NCBI RefSeq assembly: GCF_901933205.1
Contig: NC_044573.1
Span: 36,304,993 to 36,368,992, forward strand
DNA: 64,000 nt
Direction: 5' to 3'
Source of the DNA: Camarhynchus parvulus
Lineage: Eukaryota; Chordata; Aves; Passeriformes; Thraupidae
The notes below the pieces were generated by a model that saw only the letters and a program-made list of their open reading frames with translations, was not told the DNA's origin and did not search any database. Position 1 is the stretch's first letter, and every line of letters starts with the position of its first letter. Below, one piece after another: positions 49,321 to 61,520 of the stretch. The position numbers and the translations under genes were made by a program.

Positions 49321-52300
49321 CACTCATTGGGGCATTGAGCTGTGCTGCAAATGCACCAGGACAGACAGGTAAAGCAAAAGGGAAGGCAAAAGAGGGGTCA
49401 GGTGGACCTGGCTGACAACATCACATGTTAGACACCACAGGTTTGATTCTGCTTCAGGGATTAAAGCCCTTCTTGCAAGAAAAGCAAAAACACCAAGGAA
49501 GTGCTGCACTTGGTAATGCAGGATGGTGGGGTGCCCAGAAGGAAATTGTTTTTCATAATAAAGTTTACTCTGTTGTATTGGAGGTCTGAGTTTTGTTCCA
49601 ATGTAACCATTCCAATATAACATGTACAAAGAATAAACAAAAATTTTGGAAAAAAAGTAAAAAAACCCACTTCTGAGTAATGAAATGCTCGGAATGACAC
49701 AGAAGGAAAAAGTCATCATGAGGAGTATTAAAGGGACTACTATGTTTGTCCTATTTATGACTGGGACAAAATTACATAATCTACACAAGTGGCCTATTTG
49801 GCTGCTTCCTACCTAAAATGGTAGTACAAGGACAAAAGAGATGGCAGTGCCTTGAGTCATTTCCGTCACACAAGGTTGGCAATCATGGGAATAGTACCTA
49901 TAAACAATGCCTGTAGGTTCCAACCTTGAAGCTCTGCTCTCTCCATTCATAATATGGTTTTATTCAAGCATGTGGGAAAATGATGAACTTAAACAAAACT
50001 ATTTAATTTATAACAAGTCCTGTAACTTAATGTACACCTTCTAAAAACTTATAGGCTTTTATGTGGATAGACTTTTATATTTATTTAGATGGATAATTTT
50101 TAATATATTTATTTCTAGTAAGACAGAAAAAGGAAATTTGCCCATCTTTAAGCAATGCAACAAAGCCATAACTCCAGTTGAATTCTGGTCATCTAGTATT
50201 GATAAAACAGAATAGAGAGTGAGTAGTGCCTTGATTTCCTTCTTGGCTGAAATGACCTCAGTTAAAATGGAATAACAAAGACCAACATCTGCAGAAATTT
50301 ATTTCCAGCTCATCTAGTGGCCATTGCAATATGCATTTAAGGAAAACCAAACCAAAACACAAAACAACAAAAAAACCCTGCACTGCCTTATTTTAATCAG
50401 GAAACATCAATAATATGTTTGCCATTATTTATTTTACAGCCTACATCAGTCTTCTCAGTCTGTGAATGTCTTTTGTTGCTCCATAAGATTCTCCAATTTG
50501 CTTTTTGATGTAGAGGTGACAATAGTGAATGAAGTCTTCTTATCTGTATCCTAGAAATGACTTTTGTCTCTCTGCTTGCAGAGAGGGAACTTGGCCCTGC
50601 ACCCTGCTGGAATATTCAGCAATTCGGCAGAAAGATGACCTCTATATAGCAGCACATTAGCAACTTCTGGGAAATAGAAAAACCTGCTCAGGCTAATAGC
50701 AAAGAACATAATCTAGTATTGATTTTTCAACACCTACATCCTTAAGGAAGGATGACTTTTGCAAGCAATCTGAGCTAGCTCAGAGAGGCAGAGTGGGAGA
50801 TTGGGGAACAATTGACCTGGGCCTCAGTTTCCCCCGTGACAGAAATGATATCTCATTTTAATGGGAGCTCATTGCTTAACATGCATACAGCTGAAAATCA
50901 CTACAGCAGTGACAAAACATTGCTATTCTTTTCAGAGGCACTAAATGAGAAGACCAGAAGTATTATAAATTTTTGTAATCAGTCCAGATGAGCTTCACAC
51001 TGGCTCTGTTTTCTCAAATAGTCCAAATCAAATGTTTTAATACTTGCAAAACACTTTCTTCTCCATCTTCACGTCTTTGTTGTGATCTAATAGCAAAGGA
51101 CACTGAGGCAAAATTTCCCATACCAAATTGCTAACTTTATTTGTAAAAACATTTTTGATCTTAGTTCTGCAAACAAAATTGGGAGACCTTGGGAATAGCT
51201 AAAAGAAACAACTTCTAGCCACACACATGCAGCTCACCAAGAACAAATTGCTGAAAACAGCAGTGAATGATTATTTTTATTATTTTCCATTGGAAAAATT
51301 CTACCATGAACTAGATGCAGCAGCATGATATTTCAGCCCATTGGAGCTGAAACACCCCTCCTATGCCCAGTCTTGCTGAATGCTAAGTTAAAAACTTCCT
51401 GCTGCATGAACCAAATGCAGAGAAATAGCACAGTGATGGAGTCCTTCTGATTCAGGGAAGAAATCATACCATCCAGATCCATAAGCCTTCAGTGGTCATG
51501 TGCTTTATTTAGTGCTCCACAGCCAGTGATGGCAAGCACACATATTTATCTGCATTTTTTCTTCCAACAATAAAGAAGAGGTGTATGGCAATTCTTCATT
51601 ACCAGTGTCTATTTAAGTCGTGTTCTTACATCCTAAACTAGCAAACCTAATCTCCTTGAAAATGCCCTAGGTCTGTCAAGCAGAGGGGTCTCTAACTTTG
51701 CTTGTTCTGCCTGGTCTTGGTTAGGAAGTTCAGAGATGCTTCAGGTGTGCATCACATGTCAGTTTGCTGAGGACCGGAGACTTGGATCACTTCTGATGCT
51801 CACTCAAGACAATATGCTCTAGTTCCCCAGTTAGTATGGAACATTTGTCCCAGCACTATGGAAAAGCTACTAGATTTCATCCATACCACTTTATCAATAA
51901 TTTTTTTGATTCTCAACTGTGCTGCATATTATGACCAAGAATGAATACTCATAAATAACAGCAAGCTACAGAAAGAGCTGTTGCAAGCATTATCCAATAT
52001 TCCCCCTTCAGTATTTCCTTAGGGTGGCAGGAGCAAAAGGTTGTCTTATTATCTCTGGGTCATCCTGAAGGACATAGACTTACTTCTGTTCCTATGCTGA
52101 GTCTTTTGGAAAAACTAACAGGGATAAAGAGACCACAGAGACTGCCGAGGACCATACAACAATACAAAACCATGTACATGGAATGCTTTCTTTGCAGTTA
52201 ATCAATATCGTGCAGTACTGGAAAGAGATCTACAGGGACAGAAAGTATCTTGAAATAAAGTGTCCTTCTTAGAGCAGCATCTCATTCAGGTGATAGAGTA

Positions 52301-55300
52301 CACATCGACCTGTCAGTAGAACTACACTGAAGCAAATGAAGAAGGTGTTTGCAGACAGCAACTAAGCAGTACCATCTAGGTTAAAAACATTCATGGCAAA
52401 GCTTCTTGTTCAAAATACTGGAAGTCTTAGATACATAATGTTAAATTTTTACATCCCCCAAATTATATACTGCCTTATGTTAGCACACTTCTTTAATGAT
52501 CATGCTTATTTTGCCTGCTATAGACAACATCTCAAAACTGAAGACCCTTAATTCAGAATAGAATATGCAACTGTTAACCTTCTTTGTGCTTTGCTTTAAG
52601 TGGATGTTATTTCTGTTTTCCTGCTTGTTTGCCCTTGGTGCTTTGTCTCTCCCTGATAAACAAACTTGTCATGCATAACTTAAAAAAATGTATCCTAGTG
52701 AAGCTTTCTTTAAATCCAAAATACATTTGCTTTTGGTCAGAAATGCTTGGTTTTAAGAGAATTTTACTTGCAAAAATAAGCTTTTAATTTAGGGTAATAA
52801 AATATGTAAAATTATTTCACTTTATGTGAAATACAGAATTTTAAAAATATTTGGATGTGTTAAAACAGGAAGTATTAGTCATTTTATAACAAGAATGTGA
52901 GAAAAGCCATGTATACTTGAAAGCATTTGAAAGGAAGACAAAGAATAATTCATTGTGCATGAGCAATGTTCATCCCCCCATAATATTTAGGTTAACACAG
53001 CCCACTAGAGCTAGAGCTCTAAGCAAAAGCAGCCTCAGCTGTTGAAGGCTGATCTACAATGGATGGTGACAGTCCAACTTAAATTTATTGTGTCTTCCTG
53101 GCTTCAACAGGGCTGTTTTATGAACATGATCACATGAATTACCATACTGCCATGTTTATTGGTGCCTTTTACTGCAGGGGGTAAAAATAGCAAGTGTCTA
53201 GGGCACTAGATAGGCTAGAGGGTTTTGGAAGAAAATGGATTATTTGAGCCATTTAGAGTCAAAATCTCACAAAGAGAGGTGTGCATACCTATGGGACTAT
53301 TGCTCTATTTTAGAGACAGATTTAGGCTAATTCAAAACACTAAAATGTGGTTATAGATAAGGAATAGAAAAGATATTCATTCAATGAGATTATGTTTCAC
53401 ACACAGGAAAAATAGAGGTGCCAGTACTACAGTGATCCCGTTAAATCCACATGAAGTAGCTTTGTGTGAGCCAATTTGTCTAGTGTGCCTAGGGAATTCT
53501 GACATAAAATGAAAGAGCTGCTTTGTGATGACAGCAACTAGTTAAAATCAAATTGATATACACGGGGTATTATATTGGATACAAGATGAAAGAATGCTCT
53601 GGTTTGGTGACACTGCACGTCAATGTTCTCACTCTGTGTGTTGCAGCCATTCATATAATGAATTAAATTCAGGTAGATGGTGAATATTGAATTCTCACTG
53701 ATCTAAAGCAGAAAATCTCATCTAATACAGGTCATTCTTATATAACTGTTTTCCATGAGAAGAATAAAGAACGTGCCTTCTCTCGTAAGTGGCAACACTG
53801 CTGAAAATGACTGTCAGCTTAACCTCATAAACAAAAGCAGTCTGTCACATCTTTTTTACTTTATTGCTGCCCAAAATAGGAAAGCTAAAATTCTCTCTAT
53901 ATAGTTATCATCTATTTCTCATTAGACAGAAAGTTAAGACCTATTCTCAGATTTCCTCTGGTGCATCTTTATTTATAACACAGAGATTAATTTTACAGGA
54001 CATTTTCCTGTTATAGTTATTTTTCTTGTTCCTTTAATTAGGCACCTATGGGTTGAAATGTCCTGAGCTTGACATTGTGAGTATACCAAATACTAAAACC
54101 CTGAGCCCCAGTTTGTTTAAGATATTTTAGAAATAAAGCTAGGTGTGCCGTTCCTTGTACAGTCACATTTTATTTAACTTTTAAAATTTACCTGATGGGG
54201 GAAAAACCCAAAAACCAATGGCCTAATAATAGATGTTTTGCATTTCAAACTGTGACTCAGGACTCATTGAAAGATATTATGTATGATGAATGTTTTCAGT
54301 AGCTTTTCCTTTCACTAAAATGCAGGGAAAATAATTAATGCTTTTTGTGGTTAGCATTTACTATTTACCGTTATCATTAGCTGCTTAGAGACCAGGCTTC
54401 ACAACCCTACGTGCTTGCTGGAAATCTACAGCATGGGAGGTTAGCATGTGTCGTTCCACGATGGAGAAGGAAGCCCGGCAGGCAATACCTGTGCATTTCA
54501 TACCCCCTACTGTCAACTCCGAGACCTGCACACAGGAGGTAATGGGAGGACAAGATGAGCTGGGAGCTTTTCCAGGAGCTACATTCCAACAGCCTTCAGC
54601 AGCATGCCAGGCGCTGTGACAGGCTTTCCTGGATGTGTGTGCACGAGCACATGAATGTGCCTTTATGTTTGCACCTGTGCAGCAAAAAACACATCTGGGA
54701 AGTGATGCTTTGGGTCTGCTGGGAGCCAGTTGTTCACCTGATACATCATGCCTGAGTCAGGTTTGAGCCCCAAAACTCTGGTTAGAGGGCAGCCAGGGCC
54801 CTAGAAGTGTGTGCTGATAAAAAGGGTCAGATTTGCCCTGACTCAGCTGAGGCACTGACCGCTCTGCTTTTGGTTAGGTCTGATGGGTTCCTGGGCTGAC
54901 AGAAGTGCTGGATAAATTTTATACTGGCAGTTACAGAACAACAAAGCTATTGCCTGGATCCTATGTTAGCTACCTGAAGACTGTGAGGGCTGAGATCCAA
55001 ACAAGGAACAGCTGAGGTTTGATTTGAAGGTGGTGGGTCTGGGAAGGGCTTTGGGATTTGGTGACAAAGGCCTCCAGCTTAGGGCCACAGCCAGGACAGG
55101 CAGTGTCCCATAGGTTAAGAACGGAGTTGAAGTCAAGTTTTACAGCACTAGCTATAAATTTACACTGGAAAAGACTGTAGATGGAGGTTTAACACATGTA
55201 TCTTTATGCCTCAGTAAAAATGGTGTTGCTGTTTATTGTAAGAGACCACAGCCTTTGTGCTGGGCCAGCACCATGAGCCTCAGGACTCATCAGGCTTTAT

Positions 55301-56439
55301 CTGAACTTGTCTTGGCATGCCTAGAGATTTGGTTTAGCCTGTGACAGCAGTTATTGAATGACCTGGTGAATATTCCCATGTTCTGCTTTTGTACAATTTT
55401 TTTATTATTGCATGGTTCAACAGTTAATGTATTTTTGTCACTAACAGGCAGGAATGACCATTATAGGTACTATCAGGCAGAACAAACTGTCTCTGATCCT
55501 ACAATAAAATGCTGTGCAGACGAGTAATAGCATGGAATGATAGAAGAAGCCTTGAAAGCAGAGGCACGGGATGATATGGAAGGCCCCACCATTATAAACC
55601 ACACTCAAGTGGTCATTTACCCAAATACCTTGAAGGATGGGTAAAAACAGTCTTGAGGACAACAAAGAGAACAAAGGCATAACTGACTTGGATGAAACAC
55701 ACCAACATTGGCTTGTGCGTCAGAGGAGTCTGCTAACAAACAAATAAGACTGACTCCAAGCAGATTATAGAATAAGAAGGAAAAAAATCCTTCAATATCA
55801 ACATCATGCTCCTTCTGGTAAAGGATTCACTATACCAGCCCATTCCAGACTGCAGCTATTGAGCCTAGAACCCAAGGAAGCAGTGGAAGGTTAAAAATAA
55901 CACTGGGGAAATGGGTGTTACCAAAAAGATTGCATATCCTTTCTTTTAACTATGATTTGAACTAGAAGTCCTAGTGTTATTGTAAATGGGCTAAAAATAC
56001 TTCACTGATAAGCTAAGACTTTGATAAAACCAGCAATACATTTTTTGCTTTGCATATACAGTGAACATGGTCTGAAATGAACATGTTTAGCAGGTAATGA
56101 TATTTTCAATGTAACAAAATGGCAGAAATTTACACCACTTAGTCTCTAACATGTGTGAGAAAAATGACTAAGAATTTTTAGCTGCATCAGCAGCTAAAGA
56201 TGAATACTTAGAGACAGATTTTACTGGATTGCATGGATTGCAGGGCCAGACTTGCTAGAACAGACTCCTCCTCTGACTAGCTGGAATTAAGGCTTGGACT
56301 AAGACTAGGTATGTTCTGACAGGATTTTTAAGGAGTTTGCTAGGACAAAATAACCAGCAGCTTCTTGGAGAAAGTTTGTCCACAGAACCAACTCTAAAAC
56401 ATACTTTTTAATAATACATTTCATCCAGGTTGTGGTACT

Positions 56440-56450
56440 CCCCCCCCCCC
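56440..56450. repeat. C homopolymer (11)
   Basis: Eleven consecutive C residues in PRKN intron 10. A simple repeat prone to length change and sequencing error. Confidence 0.9.
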
Positions 56451-57369
56451 AAACACTTACGACTCAGTGCCCCTTATTCTACTCACTTATTTATCTAGGC
56501 ACCCCTTTTACATCAGTGTCATTGCTATTACAGTTTACCTTGCCAGTGTCTCATCAACAAGCCCAGCACCGAAACCATCCTGGGAGCTACTCTGAAAAAG
56601 TTCAAATCTAATATGTGGCCACATTTTATTGTCCACTTGTTAGTGAGCAAGAAGGTGCATTTCTTATCCTTGTAACAGGAAAACCATCTAGAAAGATTTT
56701 GTGCTAGGAAAGCTAGGCTAATAGTAAGGTGAGGACCTCCAGAGGAAGCTGGTTTATGGCTAGATTCCCCACCAGCACAGACTGTCTATGTGTTAGGTTA
56801 AAAGAGGCCAGGAAGCTTGGTTTTGTGGTGTACATTGCAGGGACTATGTGGTTATTTCTAAACCTAAATCTGGCTGGAGTCCCCTTTACCATGTCATTGA
56901 TTCCATCATGCACACTGTGCCTTTTAATTCATCAAATATGATTTCTTCTGTCATCCCAAAGTTCAAACAGCTCCAGGAGGCTGCAATGGTTTTAAACCAA
57001 AGCTTCCCAACTGATATTGCCACAGATAAATTTTATTTTCCCTGAAATAATGTAATTTACACGCTAAGATGGGAAATAATCAGTCCTGCATCAGTAAGTA
57101 AATGTTTAAGATAAGCTTCCAATGGCCTATCTGGGCTAAAAGTAGGCATTTCAGCAGAAAGAGAACATTTTATCCTTCCCAATGGGCCATGCAATATCTG
57201 TGCACAGATCCGAAAGGTCAGGATACGCCAGTAGTTAAAGCTGGGCTGCTCTCTGCACGCTTGCTGCCGAGTTTGCCTTTTACCCCAAGCAGCAAGTAAT
57301 GCCATTTAGTTTCCCTAGAGCTTCCAACTCCTTCATTTGGAATAGGCTTTCAGAGATGCACATGTGGCA

Positions 57370-57560
57370 CCTACTTTATCCCTCCTATGTCCTCAGTCAT
57401 GGTTGCCCTCTTCCTTCCTCCTGCCAATTTACCCCGTTGCCCCTTCCATCCTTCTCTGCCCTCCTTCATAGTCCCACCAGCTACACTCCCCTCACCCCCC
57501 TCTCTGTACCTCAGGCTTCCTCCTCCCTCCTTTTGACATGTGCTCAAGCACAGGCCCATT
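57370..57560 (+). repeat. Pyrimidine-rich (polypurine/polypyrimidine) stretch
   Basis: The plus strand is dominated by C and T with blocks such as 'ccttcctcctgcc', 'cctcccctt' and 'ctcctccctccttt'. The bias removes stop codons and explains the open frames on both strands here. It is low-complexity sequence and may form triplex DNA. Confidence 0.6.
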
Positions 57561-57987
57561 TCACCACCGCCATTTATATTTCCTGGACCCTCATAGCTGT
57601 GCCATGCCATTTCACAACTCTCTTCCTCTTTCTGGAGCTTTTGCACCATCTGACAGGTTACAGTCCCTCCAGTCAGCTCTTGGCTTTCACGGACACTCAA
57701 ATTCTTCTACATCAGGCTCTGTCTTTGTTTCTGAGGTCTCTCTTTTTCCAAGTCTTCCCAAACTGGTGTCAGGCTCTGAGGGTACCATCAAACCTTGCTA
57801 ATCCCTGCATCCTGTTCATGGATCGGGAACCCATGTCACTGCCTGGTGCACTGCAGCATGGCCTGTCTCGAGCTCCCCACATCCCTGCCCGGCCCAGTCA
57901 TAGGCCACCTGTGGACCCACCTTCCACCATTTTGGCTCATCCCTGTCCTTAGGTCCTGCCCTGACACATGGAAAGTCCCCATGAAGC

Positions 57988-57993
57988 AGATGG
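57988..57993 (+). repeat. Target-site duplication, left copy (AGATGG)
   Basis: The six bases AGATGG immediately precede the LTR's TG and are repeated exactly after its terminal CA (58380-58385). Confidence 0.92.
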
Positions 57994-58379
57994 TGTCACA
58001 GACATCCTTTTTATGTAAAATCCTTTAGGATTTTTCCTGCTGAAGCTGAGAAGTTTCAGCAACGAGACATAAACAATAGGTTATCTGCTGCTGTGGAATG
58101 CAACAGGTCCGTCTGGATTGGCCCAGCTTGGATGTTTATAGTTAATGGCCAATCAAGGACCGAGCTATCTCGGACAGAGTCTGAGAGAGCTGCTTTTGTT
58201 ATCATTCTTTCTATTCTACTCTTAGCTTAGCTAGCTTCTGGAAACCTTTCCTTCTATTTCTTTTTAGTATAGCTATAATGTAATATATATATCGTAAAAT
58301 AATAAATCAAGCCTTCTGAACATGGAGTCAACATTCTCGTCTCTTCCCTCAACCAAGAACCCTTGTGACCACTGTAACA
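57994..58379 (+). mobile_element. Solo LTR of an ERVK-type (beta-like) endogenous retrovirus
   Basis: A complete 386-bp LTR running from TGTCACAGAC to ACTGTAACA, with exact 6-bp direct repeats (AGATGG) on both sides, as expected of betaretrovirus-like integration. It contains 'tctgctgctgtggaatgcaa', a 'ttaatggccaatca' CCAAT-type box, 'aataataaatcaagccttc' with an AATAAA signal, and the family-typical 3' part ending 'ctcttccctc...gtgacc'. From memory this family is highly abundant in passerine genomes. Only one LTR remains, so it arose by LTR-LTR recombination and carries no viral gene. It lies antisense to PRKN in intron 10. Confidence 0.94.
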
Positions 58380-58385
58380 AGATGG
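58380..58385 (+). repeat. Target-site duplication, right copy (AGATGG)
   Basis: Exact repeat of the six bases at 57988-57993, flanking the 3' end of the ERVK-type LTR. Confidence 0.92.
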
Positions 58386-58936
58386 CCCTTGCAGTGCCCT
58401 GACACACCTCAGGAGAGCTGCATGGAACACCACCACAACTCTTCCTGCACTCCATGCTGCCATCCACTACTGGTCACCCAATTCCTCTGCAACAACTCTC
58501 CTTCTTGGTTTTTCTTTCACCTCTGTCACACTTCTCATGCTCCACCATGTTCACCTCTGTCACGCTGACTGAGGCCTGAACCTGTCCACAGTATTTCATA
58601 TTGTTGAACATCAGACACCTGCAGGCATTTGCAGAAATGTGAAGGTAAGAGAAGGTCCTTTCACTACTACAGCTACTAGAGGCTAAAGCAAACCCTGCAT
58701 TTTGCTTATTGGAACTATTCCCCTGAAACTGATTGTGCATCCTCCATGTCTTCTGGAGAGGAAGAGTTTAGTGGCAGTGTGTTTGTTTGACCCTTAAATT
58801 CGATTGGCAGAAGTTGTGGCAATAAAGATGTCTTGATAAAATAAATGATATGGAAAGGATCCAGACAGGAGTCAAATTGTATGAACTGGAGACAACCCTG
58901 GAAGTGTATTATTCCTACCTTGAAACAGACCACGGG

Positions 58937-58951
58937 AAAAAAAAAAAAAAA
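58937..58951. repeat. A homopolymer (15)
   Basis: Fifteen A residues followed by CCC in PRKN intron 10. There is no adjacent retroposon body that I recognise. Confidence 0.9.
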
Positions 58952-60788
58952 CCCTTCTCATTGCCTCACCAAGCATTACAATCACAGCAAGTTAGGTCTG
59001 ACACAGACCTATGCACCTGGCAGGTGATGCCAAATGAAAAACAGCCTGAAAGCACAGGTGGATAAATGTTTACACCGATTTCAGGGAGAGAGATGGGAAC
59101 TGTCCCACGGATCCTGTTCTCCATCCATGCCCCCGGAATGGTCAGTGTGCCCGGCACGGGAGCCCTGTGCGCAGGGCGGCTCTGTGGGGATGCTGGGCGG
59201 TGAAAGCAGCATCTCAGCAGCCCCGGCGCTCGCCCGGCTTCTGCTGCCGCTCGGTTTGCTCGCCCGGCTGAGGAAAACGAGGGAAAACATTCCTTCAGTG
59301 GCACAGCACCGCCTCGTGGAGATGTTTCATTAGTGCCGCTCTCAGCTTAGGGGAAGAGACCTAAGTCAATTAGCTTCAGTTTAAACTGGAGTCTCAATGA
59401 ATCCTGTGTAGTCTGTGGTCTTGTCTGTGCACGGGACCTGATTTGTATAGGTGCAAGAATTATTCTGGTACCATCATTTAGCCATTTAGCTATTCTGGAG
59501 CAGTTCCTTAAGAGTGCAGGACATTTTTCAGAAACAGCAAGAACATTCACATGACACTAGAACTGCAACAGTAGTCAACATTGCTAAGTTAACAGGTCTG
59601 ATTGGGTGCAATTCATGTGCTGGGAGATTGAATCAGATGGGTGAACTGCTCCCATTGTTATAAGGAAAAACAATGGCAATATTCAAATATTTAAAATAAA
59701 TGACTTCTTCCTATGGTATTCTGATTCTTCCTGGTATACATTTATCTCTGCCTTAGAAGATAAAAATTACATGAACTCTAGCTTTCACAGAGCCAACATT
59801 GTTGAATTCACTTTTTACATGCCATGACAACTTTCAGTACTCGAGGCAAAACTCCAAGCACAAGTAACTATATACTTTTATAGAATATATAGAGCTCCCT
59901 GTTCATGTTGAGATGTATTCAAGGTATAGCTCAGTTTAATTCAGGTAAGACATTGAGCCTTGGTCTCCTGCTTTACTAGGCTGTTGAATGCTTTAAGCAT
60001 CTCTCAATGTCTCTGTTCAAGTTGCTTTGTTTTTTTGTATAAATGTGAATGGGAACCAGAAGACTGCACTAACACTATTGCAAATAAAATTACACTGTTC
60101 TTCATAGAGGGCAGCTGAGCTGCAAAATCTCCTTATTATATATACATATGGCTTCAAAAATGGGTTGCACAAACTCATGGAAAAAAAAAAACCCGCTGAT
60201 AGCTACTAAACATAAAATACCACATGTACATCACAAATCACTAGAGGCTGCGAAAGTAGATGGATTTTGGGTCTGATACAATACACATGTTCCAGGTCAA
60301 CAGAGGTAGATACCCTGACTGACTAGGAGGATACAGGCTGTTTTGTTCTGTCTCAGCTAGTGCTAATTCTTTTTATAAATTAGAAGATCTTCACTAGGAA
60401 AGGTTAAAGAGAAGAATCTCTACACAGGTCATGACCTAGTGCAAGGTCTGCAACGTATGGCATATGAACCATCTCGAGGTAGCACATGCCAAAGACTGCC
60501 TGTCAGTCTGTGTTCAGTGAGTCCCCAAAAGCCAGCCTCAGACAGAGCCTGCCTGCAGGCAGTCACAGGAGCTTGGCACACCTCCCTGAGAGCTGGCTGG
60601 ATGGAAGCCCTCATCAGCACCTGCTCACAAACCTTTATCTGCCACATTGGACTGCGTGGAGGCTCAGGGTTTGAGTTTCTTCTTAGCATCAAATCTGCCA
60701 GATATCTGAATACCAGTTTTCTGCTTCCTAGGAGTACAGCTTGGGCATCAAGCTGTGAGATATTTAGGGGCTATATTTTCTGCTCTTT

Positions 60789-60825
60789 CACTCTCTCTCT
60801 CCCTCTTTTTTTTTTTTTTTTTTTT
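60789..60825. repeat. CT-rich tract running into T20
   Basis: A (CT)n/CCCTC segment is followed by 20 consecutive T residues (60806-60825). On the minus strand it is A20 followed by GA repeats, in the orientation of a decayed poly(A) tail. No source retroposon could be identified beside it. Confidence 0.85.
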
Positions 60826-61433
60826 AAGTTGGAAAGACTGTGGTTTATATGATTTATTTATTTCAATGAAAACTTGAATCTCAAACAAAGACAAATGCTA
60901 GGAGAGAAAAACTATTTCCTCTCCAGGTGTATAGCTACAATAGCTACAAAATTATAGAGCAACCTAGAATAATTATCATCTAACAGCTTGCAGCCTAGAC
61001 AATCTATTTTTTTATTTCTGTAAGCTAAAACATAAATTACCAATAGGCTGCATAGGCTGTATAAAAGCCCTGTTATTCGGCCCAAACCCACATGATTTCC
61101 TGACTGGTGCATTGAAAATAAACTGAAAGGCAGAAAGACTATACAAAGCCTTTCAAAAGTGTTCACATTGAATAGAGACAACCCTAGAAGCCCACTGGGA
61201 AGGCCCTTTCTTTACCAACTGATGGCAGAGCCCTGTGTGTTCCTGACAGAACTCAGCTACTCTATCAATCAAAGAGACTGAAATTCACCGCAAAGCCAAT
61301 TCGGCAGCTCCGACGGCTGGAGTAATTCAGCATGAACATAATTGCTTCTACTTAGGATTATAATTAGGGCCCATTTGACAAATGTCACTCTGGCTGGGCC
61401 AGGGATAACGATCAGGAGTTGTGAGATCCATAC

Positions 61434-61520
61434 CTTCTGGGCCGTGGCTCCTGGTGGGCTGAGGAGCGAGTTGCATTCCCCTTCATGGAATTCTTCTTTA
61501 CATTCACGGCAGAACACGGA
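61434..61520 (-). CDS. PRKN: PRKN coding exon (human exon 10 equivalent), C-terminal half of the IBR domain
   Basis: Beginning after TTTCCCAG, the exon encodes Ser-Val-Phe-Cys-Arg-Glu-Cys-Lys and the block 'FHEGEC', ending 'GATAQK' at the donor AAG|GTATGG. By human numbering the IBR zinc ligands Cys365, Cys368, His373 and Cys377 are all present. The segment after them is the start of the variable IBR-REP linker and differs from human. The exon is 87 bases (29 codons), three more than the 84 I recall for human, because the donor lies one codon further and adds a Lys. It is phase 0 at both ends and joins the exon at 49.3 kb in frame. Confidence 0.96.

Larger units (their letters stand above)
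49301..61433 (-). other. PRKN: PRKN intron 10
   Basis: A 12,133-base intron between donor GTATGG (61433-61432 side) and acceptor AG (49302-49301). It contains a solo ERVK-type LTR (57994-58379), a pyrimidine-rich stretch (57370-57560) and several homopolymers. No nested gene was recognised. The 217-codon plus-strand frame at 57299-57952 is Ser/Leu/Pro-rich because of the pyrimidine bias. Confidence 0.9.

Noticed and set aside
57299..57952. 217-codon plus-strand frame, Ser/Leu/Pro-rich
   Set aside because: The frame follows a pyrimidine-rich low-complexity stretch that removes stop codons. Overlapping long frames exist on both strands.
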